From Candidatus Nanosynbacter sp. TM7-074 (lineage in GTDB: Bacteria; Patescibacteriota; Saccharimonadia; Saccharimonadales; Saccharimonadaceae): DNA of 64,000 bases. Below are positions 16,913 to 25,443 of this stretch, one piece after another. Under the pieces are notes generated by a model, which searched no databases, was not told where the DNA came from, and saw only the letters and a list, made by a program, of their open reading frames with translations. The translations under genes were made by a program, and so were the position numbers. The stretch is taken from NCBI RefSeq assembly GCF_041006295.1, contig NZ_CP158487.1:653649-717648 (forward strand). Reading direction: 5' to 3'. The stretch's first letter is position 1, and each line of letters starts with the position of its first letter.

Positions 16913-18912
16913 TATCCTTCTAACCCCAATTTCTCAAAGAATATCCTATGTCTAACCGTTGCGTCTTTAAGTAGCTTATCCCAAGTTATAAACTTTATCT
17001 GCAGGTTTATATTGTCCTGTAAATAATACCAACCATCACCGTCTGGAGTTGGTTTAAAATTCTTTTCACATTCCAGCCACTCCTTAACTCTAGTGTTTGC
17101 ATCTGCAATAATATACCCGTAGAATGGCGTGTTGTCCGACACCTTTATCGCACGGCCAGCCGGAGTATTGCAGTTACCATTTCGTATATTGTTAACGTAT
17201 CTAACAATCTGACTAACAGGATCCTCTCGCGATGATAGATTTGAAAAGTCATAACGACCTGGTCTTTTAAATTCAAATACACTAACTGGGTTGCTACGCG
17301 AATCATTGCCCTCTCTATAAGAAACACCATAATGAAACGCGGCAATATCTGGACGATCTTTATTTTCCTTAAATATGTTCTTGTCTGAGCTGAGATACTG
17401 AGTCAGATTCAACCCTTCATCTATAATCCATAAATTATGTCCATCATATACCGTATCATTTGAATCTGATTTTGTAGGGAATATTATATCGTGAACTGCC
17501 TTTTCTGTATCGTACTCTCCCAGATTATTCCACTCCAAAGTCTTTTTAAATAGCTCAAGAATAGATTTACGAAACGCTATATATTGCGCTAAATCACTAT
17601 AGCTTGCATCTTTTACTTCTCTAATCAACTTTTTAGCATTCGATTGTGCCTCTATATAGTTCTTATTCTTACTAGTCAGCTGAGAAATATTTTGCTTTAT
17701 CTCTAAGTCACGTTCATATTTTGCCTTATGCAGAATTAATTCTATGTCATCCTTGGTGGGATTTGCCTTTATTGTCTCAAACTCTATGTCGTCAATATAT
17801 GGCTTATACCAAATGTTACTTTGAGCATATTTCTCAAACTTCTCTCTTTTTACTTTTGACCTTAGACTAACCACACCTTCAAATTCTTTTTTTGCGATTT
17901 CTGAAATAGCCTTTTCAATATCCTCTCCCGATACTGGATATAGTGGGTTATACTTTTCACCAAAGTTAAAACTGTCACGTTCTACCGTAACATTATCCTC
18001 CAGATATTCTCCTTGAACGTAGAATCTTATTATATAGTTACGAGATTTCTTCTCTCCATCAACCAGTACGTCTTCGGTAAAGTCAGAGCAGAAATCTGGA
18101 ATATACACATCCAAGCTCTTCTCAGTAACTGCTTGGTTTCGTGCAGTTAGAATAATCTTGCTCTTTTGGTTTCGAGGCTTAAGTATTTTAAACATCTTAT
18201 ATCTTAGTTTTGTGCCTTTAACAGTAAAAGTATCACTTTTCTTGAGCTGAATTAGAGAATCATCTCTTGTGCCAATTTGCCCATTTAGAACTATTGGAGC
18301 GTCTAGTGCATCATCTTCAAATATAATCTGCGGGCATGTATATGATGGGTCGGAAAAATAACTAAGGATCTGTTCCAGAATGCGATGTGAGATAATTTCT
18401 GGATCTTTGTCAAGTTTTACGCCCTTAATGTTTAAAAGTCGAAGTATCGTACCAGTCTCTGACGCGCTAGGTAAATTACTAACCTTATCATTAACTATAA
18501 CGTTATATTGCTTACCAAAATCGAATGAACGATGTTTGTATTTACCATCTTCAATAAACGTGCTTTCTATGTGTACGTCGTTAAAATGCCGCAGATAAAA
18601 AAATCGACCAAAGCCCTTTCCTCCTATCGACCTTTTAAGTTGGCTATATATGGTATCGAAAGAATCACAATTCTCTTTATTAAAACCGATGCCATTATCG
18701 GAGATTTCCACAGAAGTGACATCTGCCAACTTATCATCGTCCGTTGATACAAATTGCGGATTCCTAATAATCCGAATATGGATTTCCCCATCATTTCGGC
18801 CTGACTTATCTATAGCATCAATAGCATTAGTTATTGCCTCTGTAATAGGAGTGTACGGGGTGGACTTAGCCTTAATATTATTAATAACTCCTTGGATAAA
18901 TACTTTACTCAT
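16912..18912 (-). CDS. GHKL ATPase fused to a PD-(D/E)XK-like nuclease
   Basis: 666 residues. The N-terminal GHKL/Hsp90-like ATPase has an N-box helix TEAITNAIDAID (Glu25, Asn29, Asp32), the G1 box SDNGIGF (71-77) and the glycine-rich lid GGKGFGRFF (97-105). A middle region (about 200-330) is followed by a charged helical or coiled segment (350-450). The C-terminal domain has RPD at 520-522 and VFEFKRPG (Glu547, Lys549), a PD-(D/E)XK-like arrangement. GGGAG lies upstream of the ATG. It sits between rhuM and hsdS and overlaps hsdS by one stop/start. By analogy with MORC- and MutL-like ATPase-nuclease pairs it may act on invading DNA. The exact family is not recognised. Confidence 0.8.
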   Translation of the reverse strand: MSKVFIQGVINNIKAKSTPYTPITEAITNAIDAIDKSGRNDGEIHIRIIRNPQFVSTDDDKLADVTSVEISDNGIGFNKENCDSFDTIYSQLKRSIGGKGFGRFFYLRHFNDVHIESTFIEDGKYKHRSFDFGKQYNVIVNDKVSNLPSASETGTILRLLNIKGVKLDKDPEIISHRILEQILSYFSDPSYTCPQIIFEDDALDAPIVLNGQIGTRDDSLIQLKKSDTFTVKGTKLRYKMFKILKPRNQKSKIILTARNQAVTEKSLDVYIPDFCSDFTEDVLVDGEKKSRNYIIRFYVQGEYLEDNVTVERDSFNFGEKYNPLYPVSGEDIEKAISEIAKKEFEGVVSLRSKVKREKFEKYAQSNIWYKPYIDDIEFETIKANPTKDDIELILHKAKYERDLEIKQNISQLTSKNKNYIEAQSNAKKLIREVKDASYSDLAQYIAFRKSILELFKKTLEWNNLGEYDTEKAVHDIIFPTKSDSNDTVYDGHNLWIIDEGLNLTQYLSSDKNIFKENKDRPDIAAFHYGVSYREGNDSRSNPVSVFEFKRPGRYDFSNLSSREDPVSQIVRYVNNIRNGNCNTPAGRAIKVSDNTPFYGYIIADANTRVKEWLECEKNFKPTPDGDGWYYLQDNINLQIKFITWDKLLKDATVRHRIFFEKLGLEG

Positions 18913-18948
18913 TATAAATACTCCCAGCCCTATTTTTTACTATCTCAT

Positions 18949-19962
18949 TCATCTCTTCCCCTCAACCCTCTTCTGCATAGCCTTCAACTCCTCAAGATAT
19001 TGCCGCTCTATACTACTCAGCTCTTGATTACGCATACGTTCTTTGTATGATTCATATTCTTTGGCGACCTTGGTGAGCATGGCTTTGTGCGATATTTTAC
19101 CTGGGTTATCAAGGACACCCTTACCGTAGGTGGCCGCAAATTTGTCAACTTCACGCACCCAATCAGCCATACGCATTGGTTCATGATTGATAGCCTTGAG
19201 CTCAGCAAGATCAAAAAAGGCGCTCACGAGACGGTTGAGTATGCCAAGTTCATCGGCCGTCAAATAGTTTTTGGCAATTTGCGCTTCGCTTTTGGTAGGT
19301 TGCTGACCACGAAACGTCGTGAGTCCTAAGAATGGCTTGTCAGAATCAACCCTGGAATAAATAACCTCAGCGGCAGTCAACATATTAACAGCGTAGTGCA
19401 GTTTATTCTGAACTATATGAAAAAACTCTATTTGCTCTTTAGAACTTGGATTATAATCTTGACTGGTGGCGAATAAATCTAACACTTGCCGATACAATAT
19501 TTTTTCACTACTGCGAATATCTCGAATGCGCTCAAGTAGTTCTTTCCAATAACTTCCGCCACTATTTTCCTTGAGACGCTTGTCATCCATGACAAAGCCT
19601 TTGGTGATATATTCACGCAGTCTTTCGGTGGCCCATATACGAAAATTCGTTGCTATATTTGATTTTACGCGGTAACCAAGCGCTATTACCATATCTAGGT
19701 TATAGTGCTTCGTGGTATATTTCTTACCATCCGTAGCAGTTAGTAAGAAATCCTTACATACTGAAGCCTCATCTAGCTCGCCCTCATCAAAAATATTCTT
19801 AATATGCATGGTAATATTTGGTCGCGAGGTATCAAATAGATTGGCTAGCTGAGCTTGAGTAAGCCATATCGTTTTACCTTGGAACCTTACATTAATCTGT
19901 GGCCTGCCATCATCGCCAACATACACCACCATCTCGCTGTTCGGGTTGTCGCCATTCATCAT
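18949..19962 (-). CDS. RhuM-family protein
   Basis: 337 residues of the virulence RhuM family. The N-terminal winged-helix-like part ([32 protein letters not shown]) is followed by [35 protein letters not shown] and a C-terminal helical region with a [21 protein letters not shown] core. RhuM genes are often found inside type I restriction loci, as here, where the start overlaps the hsdM stop. The molecular role is unestablished: DNA-binding regulator and toxin-like roles have been proposed. Two consecutive ATGs (19962 and 19959) could both start translation. Confidence 0.87.
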   Translation of the reverse strand: MMNGDNPNSEMVVYVGDDGRPQINVRFQGKTIWLTQAQLANLFDTSRPNITMHIKNIFDEGELDEASVCKDFLLTATDGKKYTTKHYNLDMVIALGYRVKSNIATNFRIWATERLREYITKGFVMDDKRLKENSGGSYWKELLERIRDIRSSEKILYRQVLDLFATSQDYNPSSKEQIEFFHIVQNKLHYAVNMLTAAEVIYSRVDSDKPFLGLTTFRGQQPTKSEAQIAKNYLTADELGILNRLVSAFFDLAELKAINHEPMRMADWVREVDKFAATYGKGVLDNPGKISHKAMLTKVAKEYESYKERMRNQELSSIERQYLEELKAMQKRVEGKR

Positions 19963-21446
19963 TTGATTTCTTTCTCTATTTTGGCAAGATTTTCTTTTAT
20001 TTTCACCTCTAGCTCATGACTCTTCGCAAACTGGATCTCAAGCTCAGCCGTCAACCTAGCAAATTTATCGGCAAACGGCTCATCGTCTTCTTCGGCCTCT
20101 TCGACACCAACGTAACGGCCAGGCGTCAACACATAGTCATGCTGCTTGATCTCCTCTAAATTAGCAACTTTACAAAAACCCGGCTGGTCAGCATACTCCG
20201 CACTGGTAGTTTTATACTCATGATATATCTTCGCTACTCGGGCAATATCTTCTTCGGTCAGCTCGCGGTTACGACGGGTTACCATTTTACCCAAATTACG
20301 CCCATCGATAAACAGCACTTTGCCGTGACGATTGACACGATCACGCGACACAAACCACAGACAGCATGGTATAGTGACATTAAAAAATAACTGGCTCGGC
20401 AGCGTGACGATGGCGTCAACCATATCATTAAGCACCAGCTGCTTGCGGATATCACCTTCGCCACCGGTTTGGCTGCTCATGCTCCCATTTGCCAGCACGA
20501 ATCCTGCCGTACCGCGCGGGCTCAAATGGTGAATCATATGTTGAATCCACGCAAAGTTAGCGTTACCCTTTGGTGGCAGACCATACTTCCAGCGCGGGTC
20601 AGCCTGCAAGTGCTCTTGACCCCAGTCGCTAATATTAAACGGCGGATTGGCCAAGATATAATCAGCTTTTAAGTCGGGAAGCTGATCGTCCATCAGAGTG
20701 TCGCCGCGTTTGATATTCGCGTCAATTCCCCGAATTGCCATGTTCATTTTAGCGAGTCGCCAAGTGGTTTCGTTGAGCTCCTGACCATACACTGCGATAT
20801 CGCTGACGCGCCCAGCGTGCTCCTCGACAAACTTCTCACTCCAGACGAACATACCACCACTACCGCAACATGGGTCGTACACGCGCCCACTGTATGGCTC
20901 AAGCATTTCTACCAGCAATTTCACGATGGAGCGCGGCGTGTAGAATTCACCACCATGCTTACCCTCACTGTCGGCAAACATACCCATAAAATATTCGTAC
21001 ACTTGACCAAGCAAGTCTTTGGAGCTGGCAGTATCAAATTTAATATTGGTAAATAAATCGATGAGTTCACCTAGGCGACGCTTATCCAGAGCTTCACGAG
21101 CATAATTTTTTGGCAACACTCCCTTCAGACTAGGGTTGTCGCGCTCAATCGCCTCCATGGCACTATCAACTAAGACGCCAATTTCTGGCTGTTTGGCACT
21201 CGCCACTAGGTATTCCCAACGAGCCTCCTTGGGAATCCAAAAAATATTCTCCGCCAAATACCAATCCTGGTCTTCAGGATCATAATTCTCATCAATCGCT
21301 GTCTGATATCGCACCGAAAACGCATCCGAAACATATTTTAGAAAGATCAACCCCAGTACCACATATTTATAGTCCGACGAACTAATATTACCCCGTAGTT
21401 TATCCGCCGCAGCCCACAACTGCTTTTCAAGCTCCCTCGTATTCAT
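19959..21446 (-). CDS. hsdM: Type I restriction-modification methyltransferase subunit
   Basis: 495-residue N6-adenine methyltransferase. The HsdM N-terminal helical domain (1-130) begins [17 protein letters not shown]. The SAM-binding region shows [12 protein letters not shown], and the catalytic motif NPPFNISDW lies near residue 270. The C-terminal helix probably contacts HsdS. It is the first gene of the hsdM-rhuM-GHKL-hsdS-Shedu run. A TGA-TATAAT extended -10 (21453-21458 plus upstream TG) lies 6 nt from the ATG with no Shine-Dalgarno sequence, so the mRNA is probably leaderless. Confidence 0.95.
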   Translation of the reverse strand: MNTRELEKQLWAAADKLRGNISSSDYKYVVLGLIFLKYVSDAFSVRYQTAIDENYDPEDQDWYLAENIFWIPKEARWEYLVASAKQPEIGVLVDSAMEAIERDNPSLKGVLPKNYAREALDKRRLGELIDLFTNIKFDTASSKDLLGQVYEYFMGMFADSEGKHGGEFYTPRSIVKLLVEMLEPYSGRVYDPCCGSGGMFVWSEKFVEEHAGRVSDIAVYGQELNETTWRLAKMNMAIRGIDANIKRGDTLMDDQLPDLKADYILANPPFNISDWGQEHLQADPRWKYGLPPKGNANFAWIQHMIHHLSPRGTAGFVLANGSMSSQTGGEGDIRKQLVLNDMVDAIVTLPSQLFFNVTIPCCLWFVSRDRVNRHGKVLFIDGRNLGKMVTRRNRELTEEDIARVAKIYHEYKTTSAEYADQPGFCKVANLEEIKQHDYVLTPGRYVGVEEAEEDDEPFADKFARLTAELEIQFAKSHELEVKIKENLAKIEKEIK

Positions 21447-21452
21447 AGATAG

Positions 21453-21458
21453 ATTATA
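21453..21458 (-). promoter_or_regulatory. -10 of the leaderless hsdM promoter
   Basis: On the minus strand TATAAT lies at 21458-21453, preceded by TGA (extended -10), 6 nt before the hsdM ATG. This would drive the whole hsdM-rhuM-GHKL-hsdS-Shedu operon. Confidence 0.6.
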
Positions 21459-21476
21459 TCAGATTTTGAGGCTCAT

Positions 21477-22130
21477 TTACTCTGCGTGCAGCAAGCTCTT
21501 GTAATTAAGTTTTGTAACGATAATATGATCATTAAGCGTAATGCCAAGCAATTTCCCCGCTTCTGCCAACCTATTCGTTACTTCTTTATCAGCCTGACTG
21601 GCCTCCAAGCTCCCGCTCGGATGATTATGCGCCACGATGATCGAGGCAGCGCGGTCGGCGATGGCGTCGGCAAAGACCTCGCGCGGGTGCACCAGGCTGG
21701 CGGTCAGCGTGCCGATGGTCACTACCCGCTTGGCGATCAAACGATTCGCGCCATCCAGCGTCAGGCAAACAAAGTATTCCTGCTTTTTGTCGCGAATATC
21801 GGCCAGTAGCTCAACGGCCTTTTCTGGGCTGTCGATGATTGGTTGGTCGCTATCCAGCAAGTACCGCCGCGCCAGTTCCAAACTCGCCAGAATCACCGGG
21901 ATTTTCGCTTCGCCCAAGCCAACCACGCTGCGTAGATCATCATACAAAACATCACCGCCTTTTTGACGCAAAATTTTCAGCACCTCGCGCGCAATTTTAC
22001 CGACATCCGCCTGTTTATTACCGCTGCCGATAATCGCCATCAAGAGTTCCAAGTCGCTCAGCCGCGCCGTACCGTAACGCGCCAATTTCTCGCGGGGGCG
22101 GTCAATTTTCGGCTTATCGAGCACTTTCAT
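21477..22130 (-). CDS. radC: RadC-family JAB1/MPN domain protein
   Basis: 217 residues. An N-terminal helix-hairpin-helix-like region (DRPREKLARYGTARLSDLELLMAIIGSG) is followed by a MPN/JAB domain with metal-binding VAHNHPSGSLEASQAD. Length and layout are typical. RadC was named for a DNA-repair phenotype later questioned, so its role is uncertain; it often lies near mobile or defence genes. A TATAAT (22137-22142 on the minus strand) 6 nt before the ATG suggests its own leaderless promoter. Confidence 0.93.
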   Translation of the reverse strand: MKVLDKPKIDRPREKLARYGTARLSDLELLMAIIGSGNKQADVGKIAREVLKILRQKGGDVLYDDLRSVVGLGEAKIPVILASLELARRYLLDSDQPIIDSPEKAVELLADIRDKKQEYFVCLTLDGANRLIAKRVVTIGTLTASLVHPREVFADAIADRAASIIVAHNHPSGSLEASQADKEVTNRLAEAGKLLGITLNDHIIVTKLNYKSLLHAE

Positions 22131-22136
22131 AGTCTT

Positions 22137-22142
22137 ATTATA
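22137..22142 (-). promoter_or_regulatory. -10 of the leaderless radC promoter
   Basis: TATAAT on the minus strand, preceded by TGA (extended -10), 6 nt before the radC ATG. No Shine-Dalgarno sequence. Confidence 0.6.
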
Positions 22143-22214
22143 TCAAGCTTCCGTTATGTATCAGTGCCAAACTTCGCGCTACCGTTTAGTGCAGCCTCAT
22201 TCATCACTCGCAGA

Positions 22215-24056
22215 TCAGCTGTTCAAAATAAACCTAGCTTGTCGGCCGCACACCACGCACATCGCTACTACAAACACACCAACCAGCCGCGACACCAACG
22301 ACGTATCGTCTGCGCTTGATTGAGCCGTTGACACAACCCCATCCTCTGGATTAAGTCGGCTGTCGTCTGACCATAAACCAGATGATGGATGGGTATTCAT
22401 CAGCAAATCATCACCATTTGCGACACTTTCTTCGCCATTATAGGCACAATCATCCAGAATATCCTTAAGTTCTGCTTGCTCTCCGGACAAGTTGATGCCT
22501 GATTTTATGTCACTAATATACATAAGTACACTTTCAATTTCATCATCACTGCGCAGCAAATCGCTTTTTTCCGATGTTTTCACAAACATAAATTCACACT
22601 CCTCACGAGACACGGGACATTCCTCTGAAATTTTCGCTGCCACCTCGTCCGACTCAACATCAGGTATTGGATCGATAATCGGTAAAGTAGAGATAGCTAC
22701 CTGATGCAATGGCTCATAGTCATCAGTTTCTTCACGCGCTGTAAACGTTTCTACTGGCAGCACAATCGTCACTGCTTCAGCCGAAGGCACTTCTGGCTCT
22801 ACTACTAGCGACTCCTGCTGATCAACGAAGAAAACCGCATCTTCTTCAGCCCAAAATTCATCATCCTTACCATGACTACGCTCTACCGCCACATTGATAT
22901 AGTCAAGTGGCTCAATTGACAAGATCTGTGTATCAGTGAAGATTTGATCCGGAGTCGCATCTATATTAATCTCGCTAGATTGAGTATATACTGGTGCTTT
23001 CGTGCCAGAATTGTCAATTGGTCCCGTAATCGCAGATTTATCCGCCTTTACTGCATCAAATTGTGCTTCCAAGTGCTGCTGCTCGGAAATTGACGTAAAA
23101 GCACTTTCATCATTTTCTGCTGCTCGGCTCGGCTTAGGCTCTACAAAACTAGCGGCAACCTTATCATCGCTAGCCGCAGGGTAAACAGTTTCATGTTCCA
23201 GCGAATTGCTATTATCGTCAACGGTTTGGGTGTTCTTATCTATCACTACCGATACCGGCGCAGTTTCCGTCTGTGTCGGCGTATCTAAAGACTCTGATAT
23301 CGGCTGCCTGTTGTCATCATGTGTCGCGTCAGAAATAGCATCAATAATGTGCGGCTTCATCCCCGTTGAAGGACTACTCACCTCTGTCACTTCAATATTC
23401 AAATCCTTGCCCAAAGCTTCGACCGTCTCGTTAGTCGAAGTTTTGTTTTCTCGTTTCTGCTGCACAATTTGCTCAGTCGGCTCATCTGCCTTAGTTGCTA
23501 AATCTATGGGCTTAGTCTTTGCCACCACTGGCTCAGGCGCTTTTTTAATAATAGACTCTTGATAATCGGTAGACCCTGAATATCCCGCCATCACCAATTC
23601 CCCGCGTCCATTTTCATCCAGACTATCAAGATCATCTGGAGCCAATAGTCTATCCAAATAGCTTTGTTTTGGTGTCATTTCCATTAAATTAGGGACTGCC
23701 TCTTCACCCGCAGAATTCATATCAGAAGATACATTCTCCTGTCTTTCCGACTCCTGTTTCATGACTAACGCCTGAGGTTTTACACACTGGCTAAGATATG
23801 GGCAACCAACACATGTCACACATGCTGTTTGACCAATTGACGCTGATACTTCCTCAGTAGAAGGTAGCTCTTCTTTGCCACTAGCCACCGCCACCAAATC
23901 AAGCCGCTCAACACTATCAGCCACCGTTTCGCCAATCCCAGACGAAAAATCCTCGCCACCAGCACCGTCTCTTAGCGACGAAAACACATCAAAATCATCA
24001 CCATCAACTCCTATCCTTGTCGGTGATAATTCTCCTGTAGTCGCCACCCCAATCAT
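22215..24056 (-). CDS. Acidic, largely disordered membrane-anchored protein with a four-cysteine cluster
   Basis: 613 residues, not recognised. Near the N-terminus is ACVTCVGCPYLSQC (Cys79, 82, 85, 91; C-x2-C-x2-C-x5-C), which could bind an iron-sulfur cluster or zinc. Residues 100-580 are rich in Glu, Asp, Ser and Thr with few aromatic blocks, so probably disordered. The end (about 590-613, SRLVGVFVVAMCVVCGRQARF) is a candidate membrane anchor. The ATG overlaps the stop of the flavin reductase gene (ATGA), and both lie downstream of nrdG. A role as electron carrier or scaffold for that reductase is inference; no known family was matched. Confidence 0.7.
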   Translation of the reverse strand: MIGVATTGELSPTRIGVDGDDFDVFSSLRDGAGGEDFSSGIGETVADSVERLDLVAVASGKEELPSTEEVSASIGQTACVTCVGCPYLSQCVKPQALVMKQESERQENVSSDMNSAGEEAVPNLMEMTPKQSYLDRLLAPDDLDSLDENGRGELVMAGYSGSTDYQESIIKKAPEPVVAKTKPIDLATKADEPTEQIVQQKRENKTSTNETVEALGKDLNIEVTEVSSPSTGMKPHIIDAISDATHDDNRQPISESLDTPTQTETAPVSVVIDKNTQTVDDNSNSLEHETVYPAASDDKVAASFVEPKPSRAAENDESAFTSISEQQHLEAQFDAVKADKSAITGPIDNSGTKAPVYTQSSEINIDATPDQIFTDTQILSIEPLDYINVAVERSHGKDDEFWAEEDAVFFVDQQESLVVEPEVPSAEAVTIVLPVETFTAREETDDYEPLHQVAISTLPIIDPIPDVESDEVAAKISEECPVSREECEFMFVKTSEKSDLLRSDDEIESVLMYISDIKSGINLSGEQAELKDILDDCAYNGEESVANGDDLLMNTHPSSGLWSDDSRLNPEDGVVSTAQSSADDTSLVSRLVGVFVVAMCVVCGRQARFILNS

Positions 24057-24715
24057 TGCTCAAAAAATGTCTCCGTTGAAATATGTGATTCATCAACACC
24101 AGCGGTGGTTAGTTTTTGCCAAACATCGCGCACAAACGGCAAGCTGCCGCAGACCAGAAAGTGCACCTCACTCGGCACTTCACTCACAATGTTCGCCACC
24201 TCAAACCGCCCGTTCCGCCAGCCGTCCGTTTCCTCAATCTGCTGGCGGGTACTAAACTTATGGACCTGAATCGATGAGGCCGCTAACTCCTCAGCAAACA
24301 CCATATATTCTGGCGATTTTTGACTCAAATAGAGAAAAGTCGGCTGCTTGGCGTCCGCCAAAATACTCCAAATCGGGCTGAGTCCGCACCCCGCCGCAAT
24401 ACCAACCAGCGGCCGTTCGGTTTGCGGGTTGAAATCGCCGTAGGCCCGGCTAATGTGCAGCGTGTCGCCAACATGGCGCGAACACAAATAACTCGAGAAT
24501 TCGCCGCCCACATCCTTGACAGTAATTGACATCAGCTCCTCACTTGGACGCGAGGAAATACTATAGGCCTTGCCTTCACGCACCTGGCTGCCATCGATAA
24601 ACACCGTGATATATTGCCCCGCCATAAAGTCAAACGGCCGCGCAAAATACAGCGTCGTTACCTCGGGGTTTTCTTGGCGCACGCGCACAATTTCGACAGT
24701 TAGTGAATCACGCAT
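24053..24715 (-). CDS. FAD-dependent ferredoxin-NADP reductase-like oxidoreductase
   Basis: 220 residues of the FNR fold without a fused 2Fe-2S domain. The FAD-binding half (1-100) holds MAGQYITVFIDG and GKAYSISSRP (the RxYS-like FAD motif). The NAD(P)-binding half holds GIAAGCGLSPIWSIL and a VCGSLPFVRDV loop, ending HISTETFFEQ. It overlaps nrdG at its start and the four-cysteine protein at its stop. It is a good candidate to deliver electrons from NAD(P)H to the anaerobic RNR activase NrdG. Its immediate electron acceptor is not shown by the sequence. Confidence 0.88.
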   Translation of the reverse strand: MRDSLTVEIVRVRQENPEVTTLYFARPFDFMAGQYITVFIDGSQVREGKAYSISSRPSEELMSITVKDVGGEFSSYLCSRHVGDTLHISRAYGDFNPQTERPLVGIAAGCGLSPIWSILADAKQPTFLYLSQKSPEYMVFAEELAASSIQVHKFSTRQQIEETDGWRNGRFEVANIVSEVPSEVHFLVCGSLPFVRDVWQKLTTAGVDESHISTETFFEQ

Positions 24716-25443
24716 TCTTCGACATACCTTTCCATTATTTTTTGGGCGGCCCTAAATTCTTCGTCGGTAAACGTATGGTAGTTGGCAAATTTCGGACTAA
24801 TGGTGGTACCGGTGCGAAAATGCTGCAAGGCAAATCGCTTAGCTCCTTTAACTAGCTCACCAATCTTTTCAAAATCCGCCACCTCCAGCTGCTCGCGAAC
24901 GATGGTCGTCCGAAATTCATGGCCAATCCCTGAGTCAATCATCAGCCGCACGTTATCCTTGATAGCCTCCAGATCAATCGGCCGCGCCGCAATCTCCACG
25001 TATTTTTCCAGCGGCCCCTTGACATCCATAGCGATGAAGTCAATCGTCCCCTCCTCGATCATGCCGCGCACCACGTCAGGATGCGTACCGTTAGTATCCA
25101 GCTTGACATCAAAACCGAGCTGCTTAATCATCCGGCACAGCACCGGCAAATCCTCGTTAACCGTCGGCTCGCCACCAGAAATCACCACGCCGTCCAGCCT
25201 ACCAATACGCGATTTTAGGAATATCATCGCCTCCTCGACCGGAATACTCGGTGCCAAGCGTTCGGGCAACACCAGCTCCGGATTATGGCAATAGCCGCAG
25301 CGCATATTGCAGCCAGAGAGGAACAGCGCTGCCGCCACGTGTCCTGGATAGTCCACCAGCGACAGCTTCTGAATCCCGCCGATCGCCACCTTAAGCTGGG
25401 ACAGCGACGGCGCAAGCTCGCTGATGTTCGGCGGCATCGTCAT
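24700..25443 (-). CDS. nrdG: Anaerobic ribonucleotide reductase-activating radical SAM protein
   Basis: 247 residues. The radical-SAM motif CNMRCGYC sits in the sequence SGCNMRCGYCHNPEL, followed by the GGEPTVNEDLP glycine-rich strand and a KLDTNGT strand. NrdG uses a 4Fe-4S cluster and SAM to generate the glycyl radical on NrdD. It overlaps the nrdD C-terminal coding sequence by about 50 nt and the flavin reductase start, so one mRNA is likely. It is longer than E. coli NrdG (about 150 residues), like the NrdG forms of many anaerobes. Confidence 0.93.
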   Translation of the reverse strand: MTMPPNISELAPSLSQLKVAIGGIQKLSLVDYPGHVAAALFLSGCNMRCGYCHNPELVLPERLAPSIPVEEAMIFLKSRIGRLDGVVISGGEPTVNEDLPVLCRMIKQLGFDVKLDTNGTHPDVVRGMIEEGTIDFIAMDVKGPLEKYVEIAARPIDLEAIKDNVRLMIDSGIGHEFRTTIVREQLEVADFEKIGELVKGAKRFALQHFRTGTTISPKFANYHTFTDEEFRAAQKIMERYVEECVIH

